The notes under the pieces are model-generated. The model had not been told where the DNA came from. It ran no database searches and saw only the letters and a program-made list of their open reading frames with translations. 64,000 nucleotides of DNA from Desertimonas sp963786985 (GTDB lineage Bacteria; Actinomycetota; Acidimicrobiia; Acidimicrobiales; Ilumatobacteraceae): contig CAWBBL010000025.1 in NCBI GenBank assembly GCA_963786985.1, forward strand, positions 525,451 through 589,450. Reading direction: 5' to 3'. Position numbers and translations under genes: made by a program. Below, in pieces: positions 29,518-37,697 of the stretch (within the stretch, counting starts at the first letter, position 1; every line of letters starts with the position of its first letter).

Positions 29518-30561
29518 GTGAACGTCGCCGAGTTCGTCGGCCGCCTCGCCGCCCGGACCCACCCGGAGCGGGCCGCCGCATGGGACGCCGTCGGCCTGCA
29601 GGTCGGCGACCCCCGGTCCCCAGTGCGCACGACGACCGTCGTCCACGAGGTCACCGAGGCGGTCACCGAGCGTCTCGTCGCCGAACCCGTCGACCTCGTC
29701 GTGTCCTACCACCCGCTGCTGTTCCGCCCGGTATCGCGGCTGGTGGCCGACCGCAGCCCCGCAGGGCGGGCCACTCGTCTGGTCCGTGCCGGAGTCGCCG
29801 TCGTCGTGACGCACAGCGACTTCGACGCCATGCCCGGAGGGATGTCCGACGCGATGGCCGACGCCCTCGGCCTGGCGGACGTCGCTGGCTTCGCTCCGAT
29901 GGCCGCCGCCGACCAGGTCAAGGTCGTCACGTTCGTCCCGGCCGACTCGGTGACCAGCATCATCGCCAGCCTGTTCGCCGCCGGAGCCGGTCACATCGGC
30001 GACTACGAGGAGTGCGCGTTCACCGTCGATGGTGTCGGCCGGTTCACGGCCGAAGCGACGACGACGCCGTCGGTCGGTCAAGCCGGTCGGCGCAACGTCG
30101 AAGCCGAAACCCGCGTCGAGATGATCGCTCCGGCGCGACGCACCGACGCGGTGGTCGAAGCGCTGATCGCCACTCACCCGTACGAGGAGCCGGCATTTGA
30201 CATCTACCCGGTGGCCTCGAACCACACGCTCGGTGGGCGCCTTGGCACGTTCGCGGGCGGCTGGGACGACCTCTTGGCGCGGGTCGACGACGCCTTCCAG
30301 CCAGATGGATTGCGGATCGGTCGGGCCACCGACCGTCCGCCACGTCGCATCGCGGTCTCCCCCGGCGCCGGCGAGTCACGGATCGCCGCGGCAGCCGCGG
30401 CGGGCTGTGACGTCCTCGTCAGCGGCGACATCTCCCACCACCGGATGGTCGAGGCCACCGACCTGGGCCTCTCGATCCTCGACGTCGGACATGCGCCGAG
30501 CGAGCGCCCGGGGATGCGTCGGCTCGCCGAGCTCGTCACCGAGATCGGCGTGAGCGCGTAA
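29518..30561 (+). CDS. NIF3-like dinuclear metal-centre protein
   Basis: 347 residues from GTG 29518, six bases after the carboxylase stop. N-terminal NIF3 half: AAWDAVGLQVGDPRSPV and DLVVSYHPLLFRPVSRL with metal-binding His; GVAVVVTHSDFDAMPGGMSD supplies another ligand pair. A middle PII-like insert (VKVVTFVPADSVTSIIASLF) includes THPYEEPAFDIYPV. C-terminal half: VLVSGDISHHRMVEATDLGL and VGHAPSERPGM give the remaining His/Glu ligands. This is the three-part layout of the YqfO subgroup, about 370 residues. Function is uncertain; GTP cyclohydrolase activity has been reported for one member. Confidence 0.88.
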   Translation: MNVAEFVGRLAARTHPERAAAWDAVGLQVGDPRSPVRTTTVVHEVTEAVTERLVAEPVDLVVSYHPLLFRPVSRLVADRSPAGRATRLVRAGVAVVVTHSDFDAMPGGMSDAMADALGLADVAGFAPMAAADQVKVVTFVPADSVTSIIASLFAAGAGHIGDYEECAFTVDGVGRFTAEATTTPSVGQAGRRNVEAETRVEMIAPARRTDAVVEALIATHPYEEPAFDIYPVASNHTLGGRLGTFAGGWDDLLARVDDAFQPDGLRIGRATDRPPRRIAVSPGAGESRIAAAAAAGCDVLVSGDISHHRMVEATDLGLSILDVGHAPSERPGMRRLAELVTEIGVSA

Positions 30562-30572
30562 CTCCAGGTGAC

Positions 30573-31568
30573 CTACAGCCAGATGAACGGAACGTCGGCG
30601 GTCATCGACGTCCAGCACTTCACCGCCCCGGACGGCGGTTCGGCAGGCTGCCTCGACGGATGGTCCGGCAGGAAGGACGCCTTCCACCAAGAGTTGGCGT
30701 GGACGCCGAACGCGTAGAGCCGTCCGCTTTGCACGAGCGCCGGCACGGAGAACCCTCCGCTGTTGATGTGGCCGGCGACGGTGAACGGCGGCATCGAGGC
30801 GGAGCCGGACACGTTGCTGTCTGTCGTGCTCATCATCTGGCGGGTCGACGACACCACGGCGCCGGCCGGTCCATTCGTCGCTCGCTCCCAGGACGACGAT
30901 GCCGGGTTCCACTCCCATGCCGTGAGCGCCAGCGCCCCACCGAGCTGCACCGAAATCGCCTGGTTCCGGCCCCAGTCCCAGTCGACGAAATAGCGAGATT
31001 GAAACGTCCAGTCGATCTCCGGAGCGAGGTGCACCACGGACAGCGCGGCGGTCGGGCGGAAGAAGACGAACACTCCTCCGGACGTCACGCCGCTGCTCAC
31101 ACCGACGCGCGGCGGTTGCGCCCAACTGAACACCCGGCCCGTCAACGGGTCTCCCGAGCTCGGGAAGCCGCTTCCCGAGCCGCTGGCGTAGCGCTGCGCC
31201 GGAGGACAGTCGAGGAGGCCGAGCCAGCGCTCCGTGGAGTTGCCGGGAACGAAGTAGTTGTCCGGCCAGGCGAACCTCCAGGTGTGCCGGTCGAGGTCGA
31301 GCCTGTCGAACACCGTGAATCCGGTGCCGCCGCCACCCATCACCTGCATCGGCTCGATCGGCTCGAACCGCGGCCCAGCCAATTGGGCGATCGCCGCGTT
31401 GGCCCGCTCGTCGAAGTGGTCGGAGCGCTCGAGCACGGCGACGGCTTCATCGAGGGCCACCGTTCGCGCCTCGTCGGCGAACGGGCCGGACGCCACGAGG
31501 CTCCGGGCGCCGCTCACCTGCTCGTCCGACCAGCCAGCTTCCGTAACCTCCGCCTCAGTGCTTTGCAT
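30573..31568 (-). CDS. Hypothetical protein, beta-rich
   Basis: 331 residues, cytoplasmic by lack of a signal peptide. A helical, acidic N-terminal region of about 65 residues precedes a long Gly/Ser/Trp-rich beta region (FTVFDRLDLDRHTWRFAWPD; YFVDWDWGRNQAISVQLGGA; SGRLYAFGVHANSWWKASFL). I do not recognise a family. The aromatic beta pattern suggests a compact sandwich or a carbohydrate- or lipid-binding surface. It converges with NIF3 (11-base gap). Codon usage and composition agree with a real gene; the plus-strand frames over it are Arg-rich shadows. Confidence 0.65.
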   Translation of the reverse strand: MQSTEAEVTEAGWSDEQVSGARSLVASGPFADEARTVALDEAVAVLERSDHFDERANAAIAQLAGPRFEPIEPMQVMGGGGTGFTVFDRLDLDRHTWRFAWPDNYFVPGNSTERWLGLLDCPPAQRYASGSGSGFPSSGDPLTGRVFSWAQPPRVGVSSGVTSGGVFVFFRPTAALSVVHLAPEIDWTFQSRYFVDWDWGRNQAISVQLGGALALTAWEWNPASSSWERATNGPAGAVVSSTRQMMSTTDSNVSGSASMPPFTVAGHINSGGFSVPALVQSGRLYAFGVHANSWWKASFLPDHPSRQPAEPPSGAVKCWTSMTADVPFIWL

Positions 31569-31645
31569 CGTCGCAACGTACTGAGATCGCCCGACGCCGG
31601 TAGCTGAATATCGGGCGACGCCGCGTTCGCCCTCCTGTGTCGCAG

Positions 31646-32863
31646 TTAGTCGGCTGACGCCGGGGCGACGGCGGCAGCACCGGTGAGCACCGATTCGCTC
31701 GGCTCGCCCGCGACACCGCCCCGGAGAGAGAACGAGCCGCGGGCGAGCACCGCACCGAGGGCGATGAGCACCACCATCATCGCCGCGCTCACCGAGTAGG
31801 CGGCCGTGCGCCCGGCGTGCTCATACAAGGTGCCGATGATCGGGGCCGTGACTCCCGCCGTCAGCGTCTGCAAGCCACCCAGCACGCCTTGGGCGCCCGC
31901 CTGGCGCTCGGTGGGCACGACCATCCCGACGGCGACGCCGGTGCTCGACACGGTGAGCCCGTCACTCACGGCGTGGACCATCGCCACGGCGAACATCGCC
32001 CCGGCCGTCGGGAGCACTCCGTACAGCGCCATGAACCCGGCGGCCAGGGCGAGCCCGAACGTGCCGACGCGGAATGGCCCGACCCGCTGGGCCAGGCGGC
32101 CCCCGGCCGACCCGAAGACGACGAGCGGAAGGGCGAACAGGGTGATGCCGAGGTTGGCCAACCAGTCACTGGCCTCGAGGTCATCGAGGGCCACCGACCA
32201 CAGCGCGTCGAACGCCCCGATCATCAGCCACACCGCGCATCCGAGAGCGACCGCTCCGGCGTAGGACCGCTGACGCAACAGGTCGAAGGCGAAGCGCTGC
32301 TTCGGCGCCTCAATCGACTCACGGACCGACGTGCGTACGACGAAGGGCAGCAGGGCGACATTGGCGACGGCGATGACGATGAACGGCGCCGGGATCCCGA
32401 ACGGCCCGACGAGCACCGCTGACAGGGCCGGCCCGGCGGCGAAGCCAGCGACGTCGGCCGCGAGCAGGCGGCCGAGGTTGTGACCCAGATTGACGGGATC
32501 GGCGGAGATGACGATCCGGCGGATCGCCGGCACCGCCATCCCGGCGGCCACCCCGGTGACCAGACGTCCGCCGAGCAGCGGGACGACCGATGTCGATACC
32601 GCCATCACCAGCAGGCCGACGACGTTGAGGAGGGTCCCGATGATGACCAAGGTGCGGGCGTGACCGCGGTCGGCGAGCGGGGCGATCGTCACCTGGGCGA
32701 CGAAGCCGGCGACGAAGCCGATCCCGATGACCGCGCCGAGAGCTGACTCACCAATGCCGTACTCGTCGCGCATGTCGTCGAGCAGCGTGAACAGCACGCC
32801 GTAGCCAGCGGCGAGGAACCCACCGACCAACCACAACATCACGATCGATCGGCTGGCGCGCAC
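31646..32863 (-). CDS. Major facilitator superfamily transporter
   Basis: 405 residues from GTG 32863, preceded by TACCGT with an 8-base gap. Twelve hydrophobic segments are visible, beginning IVMLWLVGGFLAAGYGVLF, with the MFS loop signature APLADRGHARTLVIIGTLLN between helices 2 and 3 and its echo GGRLAQRVGPFRVGTFGLAL after helix 8. It resembles drug or metabolite exporters of the DHA1 type, but no substrate residue is readable. It diverges from the K+ channel gene; the two -10 boxes are only 15 bases apart. Confidence 0.85.
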   Translation of the reverse strand: MRASRSIVMLWLVGGFLAAGYGVLFTLLDDMRDEYGIGESALGAVIGIGFVAGFVAQVTIAPLADRGHARTLVIIGTLLNVVGLLVMAVSTSVVPLLGGRLVTGVAAGMAVPAIRRIVISADPVNLGHNLGRLLAADVAGFAAGPALSAVLVGPFGIPAPFIVIAVANVALLPFVVRTSVRESIEAPKQRFAFDLLRQRSYAGAVALGCAVWLMIGAFDALWSVALDDLEASDWLANLGITLFALPLVVFGSAGGRLAQRVGPFRVGTFGLALAAGFMALYGVLPTAGAMFAVAMVHAVSDGLTVSSTGVAVGMVVPTERQAGAQGVLGGLQTLTAGVTAPIIGTLYEHAGRTAAYSVSAAMMVVLIALGAVLARGSFSLRGGVAGEPSESVLTGAAAVAPASAD

Positions 32864-32871
32864 GGGTGACC

Positions 32872-32898
32872 ACGGTAGAGGCGTCCAGCGCGTACTGT
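32872..32898. promoter_or_regulatory. Back-to-back -10 boxes of MFS and K+ channel genes
   Basis: TACCGT (minus, 32877-32872) lies 8 bases before GTG 32863, and TACTGT (plus, 32893-32898) lies 9 bases before ATG 32908. Both transcripts appear leaderless and the promoters must overlap. Confidence 0.5.
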
Positions 32899-32907
32899 CA
32901 GCGTCGC

Positions 32908-33981
32908 ATGCCGGGTGCGCCGCGCCTTCTGTTCCCCCACGATCCGCCAGATCCACGACGATCCCTGATCCAGCGGCTGTCCATCGCCATCAGCGTCGTC
33001 CTGGTCATCGCCGCGCTGGCGTGGTTCGGCCGCGACGGCTACAGCGACGCCGACGGCTCGCCTCTCTCGGTGCTCGACGCCTTCTACTACTCGACGGTCA
33101 CCGTCACGACGACCGGCTACGGCGACATCGCCCCCATCTCGCCTGGCGCCCGCGCGATCACGGCGTTCATCGTCACGCCACTACGGGTCGTGTTCCTCGT
33201 CGTCCTCGTCGGCACCACGCTCGAGTTGCTGACCGAACGTTTCCGTCGCGCAAGGGCTGAGGCCCGTTGGAGGAAAACCGTGAAAGACCACACGATCGTC
33301 GCCGGCTACGGAACGATGGGTCGCGGCGCCGTCGAGACGCTGTTGGCCAACGACGCGACGACGGTCGAGCAGGTGATCGTCCTCGACCCGCTGGAGTCGG
33401 CTGTGACGAGCGCCAGGGAAGCCGGCTTGACGGCGATCATGATCGATGCCACGCGCACCGCGGCGTGGACCCAGGCCAATGTCGACACGGCGAGGGCAGT
33501 GGTCGTGACGTGCAACCGCGACGACACGGCGACGCTCGTCACGCTCACCGTTCGTCAGCTCAACGCCACCGTGCCGATCGCCGCCGCGGTACGCGAGTCG
33601 GAGAATGCGCATCTCCTCAGCCAGTCCGGGGCGACGACCGTCGTGCTGTCGTCCGAGGCGGCCGGACGGCTCGTCGGTCTCGCAACCGAGGCGCCTGGCG
33701 CTGTCGGCGTGGTCGAGGATCTCCTGGCGACCGGCCGCGGCCTGGAACTGGTCGAACATCCGGTCGGCGCCGACGAGGTCGGAGGGCCACCCGTTCGGTC
33801 GCCCGACCGTGGCATCCCGATTGCCCTGATCCGGGGTGTGATGCGCATCTCGTTCGGGGATCCCGCCTTCCAACGGGTCGAGTCCGGTGACATCGTCGTC
33901 TCGCTCGTCGATCTCGCAGCAGCGGCTGCGAGGCCGACGACTTCGAGTGCGCCGCAGACGACCGCGCCGAATCTCGACTAG
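32908..33981 (+). CDS. Two-helix potassium channel with RCK (TrkA-N/TrkA-C) domain
   Basis: 357 residues from ATG 32908. Helix 1 (LSIAISVVLVIAALAWF), pore loop with the K+ filter VTVTTTGYGDIAPIS, helix 2 (FIVTPLRVVFLVVLVGTTLE). The cytoplasmic part has the TrkA-N nucleotide fold (HTIVAGYGTMGRGAVETLLA; VIVLDPLESAVTSAREAGL; VVVTCNRDDTATLVTLTVR) and a TrkA-C-like end. This is the MthK/Kch-type layout of ligand-gated K+ channels. The Ala/Thr/Pro-rich tail is probably disordered. Confidence 0.9.
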   Translation: MPGAPRLLFPHDPPDPRRSLIQRLSIAISVVLVIAALAWFGRDGYSDADGSPLSVLDAFYYSTVTVTTTGYGDIAPISPGARAITAFIVTPLRVVFLVVLVGTTLELLTERFRRARAEARWRKTVKDHTIVAGYGTMGRGAVETLLANDATTVEQVIVLDPLESAVTSAREAGLTAIMIDATRTAAWTQANVDTARAVVVTCNRDDTATLVTLTVRQLNATVPIAAAVRESENAHLLSQSGATTVVLSSEAAGRLVGLATEAPGAVGVVEDLLATGRGLELVEHPVGADEVGGPPVRSPDRGIPIALIRGVMRISFGDPAFQRVESGDIVVSLVDLAAAAARPTTSSAPQTTAPNLD

Positions 33982-34052
33982 TTTGGTCAGCAATACAGCC
34001 TGTCATCGCTCTGAAGATCACTGGAGAACCGTTCGATGTCCGTGACGACGCC

Positions 34053-34544
34053 ATGTCCGTAACTGATTCGCTCGTCGCCAACAATGCTGCCTACGTCGCG
34101 TCGTTCGACAAGGCGGGCCTGGCGATGCGGCCGACAGGCAAAGTCGCCATCGTTGCGTGCATGGACGCCAGGCTCAACGTCTACTCCGCCCTCGGACTGC
34201 ACGAGGGCGAGGGCCACATCATCCGCAATGCGGGCGGGGTGATCAGCGATGACGCGATCCGCTCGCTGGCGATCTCCCAACGTCTGCTTGGTACCGAGGA
34301 GATCATCCTCATTCATCACACCGACTGCGGGATGCTCACGTTCACCGACGACGAGTTCAAGCGATCGATTCACGACGAGGTCGGGATCGAGCCACAGTGG
34401 GCTGCCGAGTCGTTCTCGGATCTCGACGAGAATGTCCGTCAGTCGATCGCCCGGATCACGGCCAGCCCGTTCCTCCCACACAGGGACCGGGTCCGCGGAT
34501 TCGTCTACGACGTGAACACCGGCGCGTTGCGCGAGGTCGACTGA
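34053..34544 (+). CDS. Beta-class carbonic anhydrase
   Basis: Interconverts CO2 and bicarbonate. 163 residues, short, like the mycobacterial Rv1284 type. Zinc ligands Cys36 (VACMDAR), His89 and Cys92 (IHHTDCGM); the Asp38-Arg40 dyad of the beta class is present. GHIIRNAGGVISDDAIRSLA follows as in the family. ATG 34053 is used; an ATG 18 bases upstream is out of frame. It follows the K+ channel gene by 71 bases. Bicarbonate supply could feed the biotin carboxylase encoded upstream, but nothing links them directly. Confidence 0.92.
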   Translation: MSVTDSLVANNAAYVASFDKAGLAMRPTGKVAIVACMDARLNVYSALGLHEGEGHIIRNAGGVISDDAIRSLAISQRLLGTEEIILIHHTDCGMLTFTDDEFKRSIHDEVGIEPQWAAESFSDLDENVRQSIARITASPFLPHRDRVRGFVYDVNTGALREVD

Positions 34545-34572
34545 GCGGCAGTTGCCGCTCCGCGCAGCACGA

Positions 34573-35502
34573 TCAGCGGTGCGCCTGCCAGACGGGCCGT
34601 GCGCCGGTCACGTTGCCCAGGATCGCATACACCGACGTCGTGGCCGAGACGAACAGGTGGTTCCGTTTGAGCCCGCCGAAGACAAGGTTGGAAGCCTCTT
34701 CGGGGAGCAGCAGCTTGCCGAGCAGGGTTCCGTCGGGATGCAGACAGTGGACCCCGTCGCCGGCGGCCGCCCAGATTCGGCCGGTGTCGTCGAGACGCAA
34801 CCCGTCGAACGTGCCGTTCGTGCACGTGGCGAACAACCGCCCGCCCGAGAGCGCCCCGTCGTCCACGTCGAACAGACGGATGTGCTTGGCGCGGGAGTCA
34901 CCGATGTACAGCTGGGTCTCGTCGAGCGAGAAGGCCAGGCCGTTCGGTCGGTCGAAGTCGTCGGCAACGATGTCGCATGACCCGCTCGCCGGGTCGATGC
35001 GGTACACGTGGCAGCCGCCGATCTCGCTCTCGGCGCGATGGCCCTCGTAGTCGCTGTCGATGCCATAGGCGGGATCGGTGAACCACACCGAACCGTCAGA
35101 GTGCACGACCACGTCATTCGGGCTGTTCAACCGCCGGCCGTCGTAGCGGTCGGCGAGGACGGTGATCGTGCCGTCGTGCTCTGTTCGGGTCACCCGGCGA
35201 TTGCCGTGTTCGCAGGACACCAGCCGCCCTTGACCATCGAGCGTGTGGCCGTTGGCGTAGCCCGCGGGGTGGCGGAACACGCCGATCGCCCCCGTTGCCT
35301 CGTCCCACCGCAAGATGCGGTCGTTGGGGATGTCGCTGACGAGGAGATAGCGCCCGGCTGGCACGTACACCGGACCTTCCGCCCAGCGACACCGGAAGTC
35401 GATGCGCTCGACGCGATGGTCGCCTTTGACATCGGCAGAGCGCTCGTCGAGCACCTCGAACGTGGTGGGGATCAGTTCTGTACGCATGGCGACACAGATC
35501 AT
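34573..35502 (-). CDS. SMP-30/gluconolactonase/LRE-family protein
   Basis: 309 residues forming a six-bladed beta-propeller: RCRWAEGPVYVPAGRYLLVS has the metal-binding Glu; RRLNSPNDVVVHSDGSVWFT carries the Asn; DRPNGLAFSLDETQLYIGDS has the second Asn and the Asp ligand. These are the four divalent-metal positions of SMP-30 lactonases, so lactone hydrolysis is likely. ATG 35487 is an alternative start five residues in. Sits alone, converging with carbonic anhydrase. A sugar-lactone role would fit the nearby xylose genes (2 kb away) but xylonate-pathway partners are not present. Confidence 0.85.
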   Translation of the reverse strand: MICVAMRTELIPTTFEVLDERSADVKGDHRVERIDFRCRWAEGPVYVPAGRYLLVSDIPNDRILRWDEATGAIGVFRHPAGYANGHTLDGQGRLVSCEHGNRRVTRTEHDGTITVLADRYDGRRLNSPNDVVVHSDGSVWFTDPAYGIDSDYEGHRAESEIGGCHVYRIDPASGSCDIVADDFDRPNGLAFSLDETQLYIGDSRAKHIRLFDVDDGALSGGRLFATCTNGTFDGLRLDDTGRIWAAAGDGVHCLHPDGTLLGKLLLPEEASNLVFGGLKRNHLFVSATTSVYAILGNVTGARPVWQAHR

Positions 35503-35549
35503 CGCCGATGACGGCGGCTGGGCTGTTCGTCGGGGACCCTCGCCAGCGT

Positions 35550-36923
35550 TCAGGGCGCGTTGGCGCCGTAGACGTCGAGGGCGAGTTGGAGTGCCTCAGC
35601 GATCTCGGCCGCTGTCGTTGGCGGCATTGGTGGTGGTGGTCGTTGACGTTGACAGGTGATTGGCGCGGTTGGCCGCCGGTTGGTGGTGATGCCGTCGTAG
35701 CTGGGCGTGCCGTCAGGCTGGAGCAGGGCGATTCTCCGTCCACTGTGCATCTGCAACGTCCATCCGCCTTCGTGGACGAGATGGTGGTGCCGTTCGCAGA
35801 TCGGCACCAAGTTGTCGAGATCGGTGGCGCCGAGGCCTTCCCAGAACGTGACGTGGTGGATGCGGCAGTGCTCGAACCCGACGGTGCAGTCTGGAATACA
35901 ACACGTCCGGTACATCGCCCGTAGCGCTCGCCGTTGAGCGCGGTTGGCCAGGCGGCGTTGCCGGCCGACAGCGAGTACTTCGCCGTCACCGGTCAGCCAG
36001 ATCGGCACGACGATGCCGTCGCAGCCCAGTCGGCGGATGACCTCGACCGGCAATGCCTGCCCGTCGGCAGTCTCGGCAACACCGGGGCTGTCGTGGAGCA
36101 GGGCGTCGAGATCGATGAGCACCGACACCTCCGCCCCCACGGCAGCCGAGCCTTCAGCGACGTCGGTGGGTTGGCGGGTGAGGTGATCGACGATCGCGTC
36201 GGTCTGCAGCTGGTCCCAGGTCCGATCATCGTCGTGCTGGTTGGCGGCACGGGCCGTGGCCACCGCAGCGTTGAACGCCGTCCACACCCGGGCGTCAGCC
36301 AACGGATCCAACGACAACAACGTGTTGCACATCCCGCTGTGCCGGTCGACCCACCGCCGCACTTGACGTTGCCGCCGCAACCGCTCATGACGTGACAATC
36401 CACCGTCAGCGCTGAGCAAGCGCGCGAGGTCGCCGACCTCGCGGTCGAACTGCTCCGGCGACAGCGACGTGGCAGCCTCGACCAACGCCTCGGCGTGGTC
36501 GGCCAACGCCTGCTGACCGGCGTCGTCGAGCTGGCGGGTCGCTTTGACGAGCACGTCGACATGGCCGGCGGTCACCGTCCCGTCCGACAGGGCCATGCCG
36601 ACGCCGGGCATTCGCGCGCAAACCGCGCCGCGCGCAGCGGCCGCCTCGGCGTCGCGCCTGGCCCGCCGGCCACCACCGGCGAGCACCGTGGCAGCATCAG
36701 GCGACGTACCGACTGAGGCCTGCCACGTTGCCGCCGCGGCAATCCGGGTATCGAGCGAATCCAGCCAACCACGCACCCGCAACGACCGCCGGACCAGCGA
36801 CGACAACCCGTCGCTCGTGCACTGATCGAGTTCGGCGGCCAGTAACTCGACGACGTCGTCGAGCACTGTGCCACCGCCTCCATCGACCGTTGGCAAGCCC
36901 TCCATCGAACTCATGTACGCCAT
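35550..36923 (-). CDS. DUF222 (13E12-type) HNH endonuclease-domain protein
   Basis: 457 residues. The DUF222 helical region spans about 20-300 (LRVRGWLDSLDTRIAAAATW; DAARGAVCARMPGVGMALSD-like segment), followed by an HNH domain with CCIPDCTVGFEHCRIHHVTF and LDNLVPICERHHHLVHEGGW, which keeps the His-Asn-His set and the zinc cysteines. The family is multicopy in actinobacterial genomes and is thought to be mobile or exchange-prone; activity is mostly untested. The Pro-rich C-terminal tail is low complexity. Composition does not differ obviously from neighbours. Confidence 0.88.
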   Translation of the reverse strand: MAYMSSMEGLPTVDGGGGTVLDDVVELLAAELDQCTSDGLSSLVRRSLRVRGWLDSLDTRIAAAATWQASVGTSPDAATVLAGGGRRARRDAEAAAARGAVCARMPGVGMALSDGTVTAGHVDVLVKATRQLDDAGQQALADHAEALVEAATSLSPEQFDREVGDLARLLSADGGLSRHERLRRQRQVRRWVDRHSGMCNTLLSLDPLADARVWTAFNAAVATARAANQHDDDRTWDQLQTDAIVDHLTRQPTDVAEGSAAVGAEVSVLIDLDALLHDSPGVAETADGQALPVEVIRRLGCDGIVVPIWLTGDGEVLAVGRQRRLANRAQRRALRAMYRTCCIPDCTVGFEHCRIHHVTFWEGLGATDLDNLVPICERHHHLVHEGGWTLQMHSGRRIALLQPDGTPSYDGITTNRRPTAPITCQRQRPPPPMPPTTAAEIAEALQLALDVYGANAP

Positions 36924-37020
36924 CGTAGAGAGGGGGTGTAACAGTCGACGGAGGCCGCATACCCCGACCCCGCGCGTTCCGGCCAGATCTGGCGGTTCTG
37001 CACGTGTGGAGCAGCGTCGC

Positions 37021-37668
37021 CTACTGCTGGTTGCCGGCGCCGGGGGTGTAGGTGCTGGCCACGACGTTGGTGGCGATCAGCGTTTCACATTGCACGACGC
37101 CCGAGAAGCGAGCCAGGCCCGTGCCGACGACGATCGCGCCGGCGTTCGCTTCGATGATCGAGGCATTGATGTCGACCCGCGCCGCGGCCGCGACGTTGAC
37201 GATCCCGCTGCTCCTGATCTCGATGCCGACCGGCCCGACCCGAATCGTGTCGCCTGCACCTGTGTCGACAGTGATCGTCGCCGGGGCCGTCGATCCGGAT
37301 TCCTCGACGCGAACGAGCGCACCCGATCGCGTCCTGATCGTCGCGCGCTCGGTGCGCTCAGGTCCGGTCTCGGGAAGCGCATCGCCGGACGACCACAACG
37401 ATCCGATCACAATCGGCAGTGACGGGTCACCCCGCTCGAAGGCGACGACCACCTCGTCGCCAATTTCTGGGAGGAACCACGTCCCGCGTCCGTTGCCCGC
37501 CGACAGCGTGGCAAGTCTCGCCCACACCGCGGTCTGCGGCCGCCCGGCCTTCCCGATCACGGCGACCTGGATTCGTGCGCCCCCATCCGGGTCGACGTTG
37601 TCAATCACGCGCGCCGTCCGCACGGCTGCCGGCTGGCCCTCAGCTGCCACGATCGCGTCCCCCTCCAT
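37021..37668 (-). CDS. Phage-baseplate/VgrG-type OB-fold spike protein, orphan
   Basis: 215 residues. TARVIDNVDPDGGARIQVAV, then WFLPEIGDEVVVAFERGDPS and PIVIGSLWSSGDALPE are the hallmark of the gp5/gpV/VgrG OB-fold that caps contractile-injection spikes. After it come beta-helix-like repeats (ATITVDTGAGDTIRVGPVGI; EIRSSGIVNVAAAARVDINA) that could form the needle. In eCIS and type VI loci this gene stands among sheath, tube and baseplate genes; none is here. It is flanked by HNH/DUF222 and xylB. It may be a remnant, or the spike of a system encoded elsewhere. Confidence 0.78.
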   Translation of the reverse strand: MEGDAIVAAEGQPAAVRTARVIDNVDPDGGARIQVAVIGKAGRPQTAVWARLATLSAGNGRGTWFLPEIGDEVVVAFERGDPSLPIVIGSLWSSGDALPETGPERTERATIRTRSGALVRVEESGSTAPATITVDTGAGDTIRVGPVGIEIRSSGIVNVAAAARVDINASIIEANAGAIVVGTGLARFSGVVQCETLIATNVVASTYTPGAGNQQ

Positions 37669-37697
37669 CAGCGGTCTGTCGGCGGCGACGCTACGCG

